DNA from: Collinsella sp. AF08-23
GTDB taxonomy: Bacteria; Actinomycetota; Coriobacteriia; Coriobacteriales; Coriobacteriaceae
Reading direction: 5' to 3'
DNA length: 64,000 nt
Assembly: GCF_003479805.1 (NCBI RefSeq)
Contig: NZ_QUHV01000005.1
Span: forward strand, 62,001 to 126,000
Both the position numbers and the translations under genes were made by a program. The notes below the pieces were generated by a model. It worked only from the letters and a program-made list of their open reading frames with translations. It made no database searches and was not told where the DNA came from. Below, one piece after another: positions 8,998 to 16,889 of the stretch; the first letter of the stretch is position 1; each line of letters opens with the position of its first letter.

Positions 8998-10192
8998 GGC
9001 AGGCGATGATCTCGTCGGAGAGGTTAAGGGCGGAAGCGGTCACGGCATCCATATCGTAGTAACGATACTCGGCAAGACGGCCGACCGGGTGGAAATTCGT
9101 GATGTGCTGCACGCGCTCGAGATACCGCTCGTAGAGCTTGCGGTTGTCGGGGTCGAGAATCGCGTAGTACGGGGTCTGGCCGCTACCCGGCTCGTAAGCG
9201 TGGCTGTACTCCTTCATGATGGTGGTCTTGCCTTCGACCTCTTGCCCTGTCATGTTCTTGAACTCGGTGATACGCGTGAAGTCCTCGGACACCGTGTAGT
9301 TAACCGTGCCAACCGGCTGGAAGCGATCCATGTCGAGGGTCTCGAACTTCATGTCGAGCGTACGGTACGGCAGAGCGCCCAGATCAAGGTTGAACAGCTC
9401 ATCAAGCGGACCGGTGTAGATGACCTCGCCACCGTAGACGTTGCCGCGAACCTTAACCGTGGTCTCGTCGAGCTCGAAGATGTCGCGTGCGTCGACACCA
9501 CAGAACACATCGATGCAATCATGGTCGAGCATGTTCTCGAACAGGGCGGTGTAGCCTTCCGCGGGCATACCCTGGAAGGGGGCCTGGGGGAAGTAACGGT
9601 CATCGTCACCCACGAACACGGGGACGCGCGCAGTGACGGACGGATCGATCTCGTCGGGCGTCTGACCCCACTGCTTCATCGTGTAGTGCAGGAATACGTT
9701 CTCGTACACGTAGTCGGCGACCTCGGCCAGGTCCGGGTCGTTTTTCTCGCGAAGCTTCAGGATCGGAACCTTCACATCCTTGCCGAACGTGTCGACGAGC
9801 TTGTTGTAGAGCTCCTCACCGCGCTGATCGCCAAAAGCGAGCAACAGGCTCTTGTGGTTGAAGGGCACCGGCATGAACGTGCCGTGAACGTTGGCGAGCA
9901 CTTTGTGCTGATAATCGGTCCACTCGGTGAAGCGGGAGAGGAAATTGTGCACGTTCTCGTTGAACGTATGGTAGATATGCGGGCCGTACATATGCACCAG
10001 AATCCCGGCCTCGTCGTAATAGTCATACGCGTTGCCGGCGATATGGTCGCGACGCTCCAAGACGGCGACGCGGAATCCGACGGTCTCGGCGAGGCGACGG
10101 GCGCACACGGCGCCGGCGTATCCCGCGCCGACGACGATCATGTCGTACGCGTTCGGGTTGAAGTCCTCCGGGAGACCGAAAGTGATCTGCAT
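8990..10192 (-). CDS. glf: UDP-galactopyranose mutase
   Basis: 400 residues, usual length. The flavin-binding N-terminus reads MIVVGAGYAGAVCARRLAE, followed by family stretches such as YGPHIYHTFNENVH and MKQWGQTPDEIDPSV. It interconverts UDP-galactopyranose and UDP-galactofuranose using reduced FAD, supplying Galf for surface glycans. The start at 10192 has AAGGAG 7 nt upstream; upstream in-frame starts do not. It leads a two-gene unit with the overlapping glycosyltransferase and is divergent from pta. Confidence 0.96.
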   Translation of the reverse strand: MQITFGLPEDFNPNAYDMIVVGAGYAGAVCARRLAETVGFRVAVLERRDHIAGNAYDYYDEAGILVHMYGPHIYHTFNENVHNFLSRFTEWTDYQHKVLANVHGTFMPVPFNHKSLLLAFGDQRGEELYNKLVDTFGKDVKVPILKLREKNDPDLAEVADYVYENVFLHYTMKQWGQTPDEIDPSVTARVPVFVGDDDRYFPQAPFQGMPAEGYTALFENMLDHDCIDVFCGVDARDIFELDETTVKVRGNVYGGEVIYTGPLDELFNLDLGALPYRTLDMKFETLDMDRFQPVGTVNYTVSEDFTRITEFKNMTGQEVEGKTTIMKEYSHAYEPGSGQTPYYAILDPDNRKLYERYLERVQHITNFHPVGRLAEYRYYDMDAVTASALNLSDEIIACHA

Positions 10193-10282
10193 GACAGCTC
10201 CTTGCAGGCGGTGGCGACATCTCTTCCCATGAAGCGACGAGCGGGGTCGCCATGGCCCGCATATCGCGTTTTCATCCAAATG

Positions 10283-10306
10283 ATTATAGCGGTCGAGTCA
10301 TATAAT
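10283..10306. promoter_or_regulatory. Overlapping divergent -10 boxes for glf and pta
   Basis: A perfect TATAAT on the plus strand at 10301-10306 suits pta. A perfect TATAAT on the minus strand at 10283-10288 suits glf. Neither has a clear TTGACA at 17 nt. The two boxes lie 12 nt apart, so the polymerases would exclude each other. Confidence 0.5.
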
Positions 10307-10327
10307 TACCTCTGTCACACCAATAAT

Positions 10328-10357
10328 GCTCATCGCGCGCAGCGGCACGCGATGAGC
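10328..10357 (+). promoter_or_regulatory. 5' leader hairpin of pta
   Basis: GCTCATCGCG (10328-10337) pairs perfectly with CGCGATGAGC (10348-10357). It would lie roughly 15-45 nt into the pta transcript and ends 8 nt before the GAGGAG ribosome site. No T tract follows. It could stabilise the mRNA. Confidence 0.45.
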
Positions 10358-10378
10358 GATTCATTCTGAGGAGCGTAC

Positions 10379-11359
10379 ATGAGCGATTTCCTGAGCCGCA
10401 TGAAAGCCACCGCCAAGGCGGATAAAAAGACCGTCGTCCTGCCCGAGGGCGAAGATCAGCGCACCATCGACGCAGCGAAGATCATCGTCGAGGAGGATCT
10501 CGCCAACCTGGTCATCTTGGGTGACCCCGATAAGATCGACGTCCCCGGCGTCACCGTGATCGACCCCAAGTGCGGCCCCAAGCACGAAGAGTACGCCCAG
10601 AAGTTCGCCGAGCTCCGCGCAAAGAAGGGCGTGACCATCGAACAGGCCCGCGCCCAAATGAACGACGCCACCTATTACGGCACCATGATGGTCAAGATGG
10701 GAGATGCAGACGGCCTCGTGTCCGGCGCCTGCCACTCCACCGCCGACACGCTGCGCCCCGCCCTGCAGATCCTCAAGACCGCCCCGGGCACCAAGCTCGT
10801 CTCCGCATTCTTCATCATGTGCACCCAGACCCCGCAGTTCGGCACCGACGGCACGCTGATCTTCGCCGACTGCGGCCTGAACATCAACCCCACCTCCGAC
10901 GAGCTCTCCGAGATCGCCATCGCGTCCGCCAAGAGCTGGCAGACCTTCATGGGAGGTGCCGAGCCGCACGTGGCGCTACTCTCCTACTCCACCATGGGAT
11001 CGGCTGGCGGCGAGGTCGCCAAGAAGGTCCAGGAGGCTGTGGCGTTCTGCAAGGACAAGGCTCCCGAGCTCGCCATCGACGGCGACCTTCAGCTCGATGC
11101 CGCCATCGTGCCCACCGTGGCGCAACTCAAGGCCCCGGGCTCCCCGGTCGCCGGCAAGGCGAACGTACTCGTGTTCCCCGACCTCGAGGCCGGCAACATC
11201 GGCTACAAGCTCGTGCAGCGTTTCGCCGGTGCGGATGCCTACGGCCCGATCCTGCAGGGCATCGCCAAACCGGTGAACGACCTGTCGCGCGGCTGCTCGG
11301 CCGAGGACATCGTGGGCGTGGTGGCCATCACGGCCGTTCAGGCTCAGATGGCCGAGTAA
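10379..11359 (+). CDS. pta: Phosphate acetyltransferase
   Basis: 326 residues, the short single-domain form. It converts acetyl-CoA and phosphate to acetyl phosphate for acetate fermentation. Family stretches include VVLPEGEDQRTIDAA near the N-terminus, SGACHSTADTLRPALQI in the middle and NVLVFPDLEAGNIGYKLVQR near the C-terminus. GAGGAG precedes the ATG. Its partner ackA is 0.7 kb away on the other strand rather than in the same operon, which means the two steps are transcribed separately here. Confidence 0.97.
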   Translation: MSDFLSRMKATAKADKKTVVLPEGEDQRTIDAAKIIVEEDLANLVILGDPDKIDVPGVTVIDPKCGPKHEEYAQKFAELRAKKGVTIEQARAQMNDATYYGTMMVKMGDADGLVSGACHSTADTLRPALQILKTAPGTKLVSAFFIMCTQTPQFGTDGTLIFADCGLNINPTSDELSEIAIASAKSWQTFMGGAEPHVALLSYSTMGSAGGEVAKKVQEAVAFCKDKAPELAIDGDLQLDAAIVPTVAQLKAPGSPVAGKANVLVFPDLEAGNIGYKLVQRFAGADAYGPILQGIAKPVNDLSRGCSAEDIVGVVAITAVQAQMAE

Positions 11360-11386
11360 GCCTCCGATTCATCGCACGTGGCCATG

Positions 11387-11422
11387 GGGCCGGGCGTTGC
11401 TTTGGCAGCGCCCGGCCCTTTC
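11387..11422 (+). terminator. Terminator of pta
   Basis: GGGCCGGGCG (11387-11396) pairs with CGCCCGGCCC (11409-11418) around a 12-nt loop, followed by a short TTT run, 28 nt after the pta stop. Confidence 0.75.
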
Positions 11423-11518
11423 CCTATCAAAACGCAAGGTGCGGCCGAAACGACTACGGTTGCCCGCCAAAGGGTACAGATGTCATAACGGATGCCAAGG
11501 CGAGAGAAAGGGGCACCC

Positions 11519-12001
11519 ATGTTGTTCAAGAACGTTTTGGTTCCCTTCGATGAGTCCGAGCACGCGCAGGCGGCGCTCCATCTTGCCATCGACTTCGTGG
11601 GGGACGACCCCACGGCGACGATCCATATCGTCACGGTCGTATCGAACGATATCATGCCGCCCTCGATGATCTCCGCCGCTGGTGCCTTTGGAGAGGTCCC
11701 CATCGACTACACGAGCTACGAGTCACTCCTCACCTCGATCGCCGAGCGCTCTGACCGCGAGCTGCGCGACAGCATCGGCAGCATCCTTGGCAAGGACCTA
11801 GATGCCATCAAGGCCAAGGTCGTCATTGATACGCGCCTGGCACCCTCCCCTGTGGACGGGATCACCAACTACGCCGCCGACCATCGCTGCGACCTCATCA
11901 TCATGGGCCGGCGCGGCTTGGGCGCCCTGCGCGGCATGCTCGGCAGCGTGAGTTACGGCGTTCTGCGTTCGTCCGAGATTCCCGTCCTCACGGTCAAGTA
12001 G
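11519..12001 (+). CDS. Universal stress protein family protein
   Basis: 160 residues, one UspA domain. The N-terminus KNVLVPFDESEHAQAALHLA and the C-terminal nucleotide-binding motif IIMGRRGLGALRGMLGSVS (G2xG9xG(S/T) type) indicate an ATP-binding member. ATG at 11519 follows AAAGGGG. It sits between pta and ackA, so it may respond to energy state, but no direct role in acetate metabolism is shown. Confidence 0.88.
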   Translation: MLFKNVLVPFDESEHAQAALHLAIDFVGDDPTATIHIVTVVSNDIMPPSMISAAGAFGEVPIDYTSYESLLTSIAERSDRELRDSIGSILGKDLDAIKAKVVIDTRLAPSPVDGITNYAADHRCDLIIMGRRGLGALRGMLGSVSYGVLRSSEIPVLTVK

Positions 12002-12012
12002 TCCCCAACTGA

Positions 12013-12040
12013 AAGCGGCCCCTCATGTGAGGGGCCGCTT
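12013..12040. terminator. Hairpin between convergent usp and ackA genes
   Basis: AAGCGGCCCCTCA and TGAGGGGCCGCTT form a nearly uninterrupted palindrome between the two convergent stop codons. It probably serves both transcripts, though neither side has a long T tract. Confidence 0.65.
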
Positions 12041-12064
12041 CGCGTGATGCTCTGGTGAGCGAGG

Positions 12065-13234
12065 TTACTTGGCCAAGCGCTCGACGTCCAGCGAAATCAT
12101 ATACTCCTCGTCCGTGGGAATGACCACGACGGTGACGCTAGAGCCGGCAGCGGAAATGACGCCGCCCTTGCCGCCCACGCACTCCCTGTTCTTGGCGCGA
12201 TCAACGCGAACGCCGAGCCACTCGAGGAACTCGCAGAACGCCTGACGGGTCGCCCAGTCGTTCTCGCCAATGCCACCAGCGAAGGTGATGGTGTCGACGC
12301 CGGCCATGGAGAAGATCATGGAGCCGGAGTGCAGCATCGCCTTGTAGGCGAACAGGTCGAGCGTGAACAGCGCCTTCTCGTCGCCCTCGAGCGCCGCCTC
12401 GCGAATGTCGCGCGCATCGCTCGTCTTCTCATACATGGCGAGGATACCGGACTGCTTGTTCATCATGGTATCGACCTCGTCGGCGGTGTAGCCACCCACG
12501 CGCTGCAGGTAGCAGACGGTGGCGGGGTCGATGGAGCCGCAGCGGGTGCCCATCATGAGGCCGTCGAGCGGGGTCAGGCCCATCGTGGTGTCGCGGCACA
12601 CGCCGTCCTCGATGGCGCACAGGGAGCTGCCATTGCCCAAGTGGCAGGACAGCAGGCGGTGGCAGCGGTCGCCGAGCATCTCCTTGGCGGTCTTCCACTC
12701 ATAGCGATGGCTCGTGCCGTGCGCGCCGTACTTGCGCACGTGGTACTTCTCGCGAACCTCGCGAGGCAGCGGGTAGGTGTAGGACATCTCGGGCATGCCC
12801 ATGTGGAAGGAGGTGTCGAACACAGCGACGTTCGGAATACTCGGATAGGCATCGCGGCAGAACTCGATTACGCCGGCCTCAGCGTAGTTGTGCAGGGGGG
12901 CGAGGGGCGCCACCTCGTAGATCTTGGCGAGCACGTCGTCGTCAACGAGGGCAGAATCGGTGAAGTGCCAGCCGCCCTGGACGATACGATGGCCGATGGC
13001 GTCCATCTCGAAGCCATGCTCGTTGATAAGATCGATGACCATGCGAACGGCCGTGCCGTGGTCGGGTAGAACGACGGCCTCCTTGACCTTTTCCCCACCC
13101 TCGCTGTGACCGAAGATTCCCTCTTCGAGGCCGATCTTCTCGCAGTTGCCCTTGGTGAAGACCTCGCGAGTCTTGGTGTTCATGAGCTGGAACTTGAGAC
13201 TCGAGCTACCGGCGTTGAGAACGAGGACGTTCAT
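12065..13234 (-). CDS. ackA: Acetate kinase
   Basis: 389 residues. It makes ATP and acetate from acetyl phosphate and ADP, the last step of acetate fermentation. Signatures are the N-terminal VLVLNAGSSSLKFQL, the catalytic-site region VAVFDTSFHMGMPE and the C-terminal FAGGIGENDWATRQ. ATG at 13234 with AGGGAG upstream. A minus-strand TATGAT at 13296-13301 could be its -10 box. Convergent with pta and usp. Confidence 0.97.
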   Translation of the reverse strand: MNVLVLNAGSSSLKFQLMNTKTREVFTKGNCEKIGLEEGIFGHSEGGEKVKEAVVLPDHGTAVRMVIDLINEHGFEMDAIGHRIVQGGWHFTDSALVDDDVLAKIYEVAPLAPLHNYAEAGVIEFCRDAYPSIPNVAVFDTSFHMGMPEMSYTYPLPREVREKYHVRKYGAHGTSHRYEWKTAKEMLGDRCHRLLSCHLGNGSSLCAIEDGVCRDTTMGLTPLDGLMMGTRCGSIDPATVCYLQRVGGYTADEVDTMMNKQSGILAMYEKTSDARDIREAALEGDEKALFTLDLFAYKAMLHSGSMIFSMAGVDTITFAGGIGENDWATRQAFCEFLEWLGVRVDRAKNRECVGGKGGVISAAGSSVTVVVIPTDEEYMISLDVERLAK

Positions 13235-13369
13235 GACACTCCCTACAAATGATGCGCGGACAATCGTGCGTCGCGCAGGACGTTACAACGGTTCTATCAT
13301 AGCGCGAATGTGCGCACGCAGGCATCCCACCGCGCGCACAACGCTATTTTGCATGCGGGCCCTGCGGCC

Positions 13370-13705
13370 TCAAATGAGTCCTTCGCCGAGCGGCTTGCCG
13401 CCGAGCACGTGCAAGTGAACGTGCATGACGGTTTGACCGGCGGCCTCGCCCTTGTTCGAAATCACGCGGAAGCCCTCATCGAGGCCCTTGATGCGGGCGA
13501 CCTCGGCCACTGCGTGCATCATGGCGGCGAGCGTCTCGGCGGGAATGCCATCGATGATGTTGTCGTAGTGCTCCTTGGGAATCACGAGCGTGTGCGCGGG
13601 CGCCTGCGGGTTGAGGTCGTCAAACGCGATGACCAGGTCATCCTCGTAGACGATGGTCGAGGGGATCTCGTGGGCGGCGATTTTGCAGAAGATGCATTCG
13701 GACAT
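13370..13705 (-). CDS. HIT family nucleotide-binding protein
   Basis: 111 residues. The histidine triad is VMHVHLHVLGG near the C-terminus; the N-terminus CIFCKIAAHEIPSTIVYEDD is typical of Hint-type nucleoside phosphoramidases. It hydrolyses adenosine phosphoramidates in family members studied. ATG at 13705 with AAAGGAG upstream. It ends in TGA, one of only five such stops seen here. A family A palindrome separates it from xseB. Confidence 0.93.
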   Translation of the reverse strand: MSECIFCKIAAHEIPSTIVYEDDLVIAFDDLNPQAPAHTLVIPKEHYDNIIDGIPAETLAAMMHAVAEVARIKGLDEGFRVISNKGEAAGQTVMHVHLHVLGGKPLGEGLI

Positions 13706-13730
13706 GGGGCTCCTTTCAATTGTGTTCCCG

Positions 13731-13847
13731 TGTCGGCAGGGGGGGCATATCGTCCCGTGCTCAAACAGTCCTGGCTCGCACGGACCGTCCACCGGACGGT
13801 CCGGCTCGTGCGGAACTGCGCGCGGGACGATATGCCCCCTACCGACA
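13731..13847 (+). repeat. Family A palindromic element, copy 3
   Basis: Outer arms 13731-13757 and 13823-13847 pair with a two-base bulge and one mismatch. The left inner flank is TGCTCAAACAGTCCTGGCTC and the right is GGCTCGTGCGGAACTGCGC. The tip pairs 13781-13790 (CGGACCGTCC) with 13794-13803 (GGACGGTCCG). The tip sequence differs from other copies on both sides, so pairing is kept. It sits between xseB and the HIT gene, starting 26 nt upstream of the HIT ATG, and overlaps no coding sequence. Confidence 0.8.
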
Positions 13848-13906
13848 AACGACGTCCCCCTCGATTATCGCATCGAAAGGGCGACTACGGGTTGAGGGGA
13901 TGGCTC

Positions 13907-14173
13907 TTAGAGGGTAAGGCTGTCGGCATCGTCCGCGGGCTCGCCGGGAACGAGCTGATCGGAGCCGTCGACATCTTGCAGCAGGACGGAGACCTTTTGC
14001 TCGGCCGCTGCCAGACGACCGCGGAGGCTCTTGAGAAGCTCCACGCCGCGCGTGTAGCTCTCGAGCGATTCCTCGAGCTCCATATCACCTGACTCGAGAC
14101 TGCGGATGATAAGCTCAAGCTCGGTGGACGCCTCCTTGTAGGTAAGCTCCTCAACGTTCTTGCGATCTGCCAT
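13907..14173 (-). CDS. xseB: Exodeoxyribonuclease VII small subunit
   Basis: 88 residues, usual size. The family pattern YKEASTELELIIRSLESGDM then LEESLESYTRGVELLK is clear. It binds XseA to form the single-strand exonuclease. ATG at 14173 with AAGGAG upstream. The C-terminal 25 residues are acidic and variable. It follows xseA by 59 nt and is probably cotranscribed. Confidence 0.95.
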   Translation of the reverse strand: MADRKNVEELTYKEASTELELIIRSLESGDMELEESLESYTRGVELLKSLRGRLAAAEQKVSVLLQDVDGSDQLVPGEPADDADSLTL

Positions 14174-14232
14174 GTTCTTCTCCTTACTCGGCGCCACTCC
14201 GGGCAACGCGTAGCTTCCTGTATCTTCTCGGC

Positions 14233-15690
14233 TTATTTCCCAGCATGTGTGATGTTGCGGACAGATGCACTCACTTCGCCGTCGGCCATGCGTACCCGCA
14301 CTTCGTCACCCGGCGCGAACACGTCCACGCTCGTCGCGACGCGCCCGGCACCGTCGTAGGCGATGGAGTACCCGCGGCCGAGGACCTTGAGCGGCGAGAG
14401 CGCATCGAGTGCTGCCGCGCTTTTCCCCAGTTCCGCCACGGGGCCGCTCAAGATGATCGAACCCTTGGCACGTAGCTTAGAGGTGTACAGGTCCAGGGCG
14501 TGACGTTTGACGCCCAGACCGGAAACGCTCGCCTCCAGGCGCGGTGCCAGGCGGTCGAGCGCACCGGTAAAACGCTCCTGTGAGCGGTCGCACGCGACGG
14601 CGAATCGATCCGCCGTCTGCGCGAGCTCGGCACGGCGACAATCGACGACATTCGTGGGGTCGACCAGGCACGGACGCGACGCATAGCCATCGACCTCGAG
14701 TGCAAGACGCTCGAGCCGCATGGACATCGCGCGGGAGATCCTCCCCAACATGCCCTCACATTCCGCATCCGCGGAAGCGGTCAACGATACCAGGGAGCGC
14801 TGCAGCCGCTGCTCACGCATATTCAGCACATTAACGAGTTCGGCGAACTCGGGGGCCACCGACTCCGCCGCCGCTGTGGGTGTGGAGCACCGGCGGTCGC
14901 TTACCATATCGCAAATCGAATTGTCGGGCTCGTGTCCGATGCCGGTCACCACGGGCACGGGACTGGCCGCGACGGCGCGGGCGAGGGACTCGTCGTTGAA
15001 GGTCATGAGATCCTCGAAGGAACCGCCACCGCGAACGAGCAGGATGCAATCGGGTGCGGGCGAAATCGCGGCCGCACGGCGCAGCCCCTCGATGAGCTCG
15101 GCGGGAGCACCCTCCCCTTGGACCTTCGCCCCCACACAGACGACCTCGACCAGCGGGTTGCGGCGGCGCAGCGTGCGCTTGACATCGTTGACGACGGCAC
15201 CGGATAGCGACGTGACGACGGCGATGCGCGTGCAAAAGACCGGAATGCGGCGCTTGCGCTCGGGTTCCATGAGGCCCTCGCGGCGTAGCTTCTCCGCAAG
15301 TTGGGCAACCTGCTGACGAAGCAGGCCCTCCCCCGCCAAGGTGAAGGAGCTCGCCTTGAAGCTCATCTTCCCCGTGGGCTTGTACAGGTCGAACGTCCCC
15401 GTGAACAGCACTTGCAGGCCGTCGCGCAAATCAAAGGCGCGCTTGTCGTACGTGCCCTTCCACACGATGCAATCGAGCGCCGCAGACTCGTCCTTGATCT
15501 GAAAATAGCAATGGCCGCTACGAGCGTTTGGACCGCGAAAGCCGGTCACCTCGCCGAGCACGGTGATCTTGGGAATGTCGTGGAGCGCACCGGCGGCGAG
15601 CTCTGCCGCTTGCGAGACGGAAAGCGCGTCCTCATCGGGCACCGCGGAAGGTGCCTCGGGCGAGGAGCCCGTCAGGTTCCACGCGTTCAT
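14233..15690 (-). CDS. xseA: Exodeoxyribonuclease VII large subunit
   Basis: 485 residues. An N-terminal OB fold (ITVLGEVTGFRGPNARSGHC) is followed by the catalytic core with LVRGGGSFEDLMTFNDESLA and VVTGIGHEPDNSICDMVSDR, then a long helical region and a C-terminal LGRGYSIAYDG strand. It degrades single-stranded DNA from both ends. ATG at 15690 follows GAGGAGGG; longer in-frame starts have no site. Confidence 0.96.
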   Translation of the reverse strand: MNAWNLTGSSPEAPSAVPDEDALSVSQAAELAAGALHDIPKITVLGEVTGFRGPNARSGHCYFQIKDESAALDCIVWKGTYDKRAFDLRDGLQVLFTGTFDLYKPTGKMSFKASSFTLAGEGLLRQQVAQLAEKLRREGLMEPERKRRIPVFCTRIAVVTSLSGAVVNDVKRTLRRRNPLVEVVCVGAKVQGEGAPAELIEGLRRAAAISPAPDCILLVRGGGSFEDLMTFNDESLARAVAASPVPVVTGIGHEPDNSICDMVSDRRCSTPTAAAESVAPEFAELVNVLNMREQRLQRSLVSLTASADAECEGMLGRISRAMSMRLERLALEVDGYASRPCLVDPTNVVDCRRAELAQTADRFAVACDRSQERFTGALDRLAPRLEASVSGLGVKRHALDLYTSKLRAKGSIILSGPVAELGKSAAALDALSPLKVLGRGYSIAYDGAGRVATSVDVFAPGDEVRVRMADGEVSASVRNITHAGK

Positions 15691-15930
15691 ATGCCCTCCT
15701 CTCACTCGTATCTTCGAACTCGAACCAGTGTAGCAACGCGTGCGGACAAAACGAAGCACCGCGTGAGCGAGCAGAACCGCACCCGGGCACGCGCCATCCG
15801 CCTCGCGGGCGCGTTCCGCCCTCTTGCGGCCGCGCCACGCCCCCTCGCAGCCACGCGCCCCGAGCACGGCCACGCAACGGTGCGTGGGGCACCGCGCAGG
15901 GGCTGCTCACGTATGGCTGCTCGCGAAGGG

Positions 15931-16644
15931 CTACTCGTCGCGATTCCTGTTGGTGCGGGCGAGCAGATAGAGCAGCTGCATCACGCTGGCAAGCGCTGCC
16001 GCCACGTAGGTGAGGGCGGCGGCGGTGAGCACCTTGCGAGCACCGCGCACATTGACCTCGCTCATGCCCGAACGCTCGATATAGGCCACCGCACGGCGGC
16101 TGGCGTCGATCTCGACGGGAAGCGTTACGAGCTGGAAGATGACGGAGAACGCGAACAAACCGATAGCGATCGTGGTGAGACCCGCCATGTTCATCATGAC
16201 GCCGAGCAAAAACACGATGGTCCAGACGTTCTGGGTGAAGTTCACCACGGGCACGAGCGCATGGCGAACCTTCATCAAGAAATACCCGCTCTCACGCTGC
16301 ACGGCGTGGCCCGCCTCGTGGCAGGCGACCGCGACACTCGCGACCGATCCGCCGCTGAGGTTCTCTCGGGAGAGGTAGAGGTTGTTATCGCGCGGGTCGT
16401 AGTGGTCGGACAGGTGACCCGAGGTGCCCCTGATGCCCACGCGACCGCACCCGAGGTCGTCGAGCATGCGACGCGCAACCTGCTCGCCCGTCTCCCCGTC
16501 CGAGGCGACTTTGGACCAGCGACGATAGGTCGAGTTGACGTAGTTTTGCGCCATCAGGCCGATAACCGTGGTAACCAGCACGATAACGAGATACAACGGG
16601 TCAAATCCAAACCCGTAGCCATATCCATAGCCGTAGTAAGGCAT
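15931..16644 (-). CDS. Membrane neutral zinc metallopeptidase, YugP type
   Basis: 237 residues. The zinc motif HEAGH is at residues 109-113, in ACHEAGHAVQ. Hydrophobic segments lie near 15-35, 125-150, 155-175 and 205-225. The N-terminus is Tyr/Gly rich (YYGYGYGYGFGF). It belongs to the Zn_peptidase_2 group; no substrate is established. ATG at 16644 with AAAGGA upstream. The two flanking gaps of about 240 nt hold a C-rich tract on the xseA side and the palindrome at 16751-16813 on the tgt side. Confidence 0.88.
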   Translation of the reverse strand: MPYYGYGYGYGFGFDPLYLVIVLVTTVIGLMAQNYVNSTYRRWSKVASDGETGEQVARRMLDDLGCGRVGIRGTSGHLSDHYDPRDNNLYLSRENLSGGSVASVAVACHEAGHAVQRESGYFLMKVRHALVPVVNFTQNVWTIVFLLGVMMNMAGLTTIAIGLFAFSVIFQLVTLPVEIDASRRAVAYIERSGMSEVNVRGARKVLTAAALTYVAAALASVMQLLYLLARTNRNRDE

Positions 16645-16750
16645 CTGCGAATCCTTTCAAGCACGCGTCCATTCGCACATGCAGCTTGTTCTACCCAAAA
16701 AACCGCCCAAGGCGCGGGAGATGGGCGCCCACAATGAAAAGAGAACCAAA

Positions 16751-16813
16751 AGGGGGTAGGAATGTCGAAAAACGAGGGCGAGAGAGGCTCGATTTTCGAC
16801 ATTCCTACCCTCT
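16751..16813. repeat. Palindrome between tgt and the zinc peptidase gene
   Basis: Arms 16751-16771 and 16793-16813 (GGGTAGGAATGTCGAAAA core) pair with one mismatch; inside, CGAG (16773-16776) pairs with CTCG (16788-16791) around an 11-nt purine-rich loop. It may end the tgt transcript but has no T tract. Its sequence matches neither family A nor B. Confidence 0.6.
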
Positions 16814-16889
16814 ACGCAGCGCAAACGGGGACGATTGCGCAATGCGGACGGGGGCGATGAACCCTCCGCTCTTTCAATTGCCGGGCAGA

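Noticed and set aside
12013..12040. Member of the palindromic element families
   Set aside because: It is a simple uninterrupted stem between convergent stops without either conserved loop.
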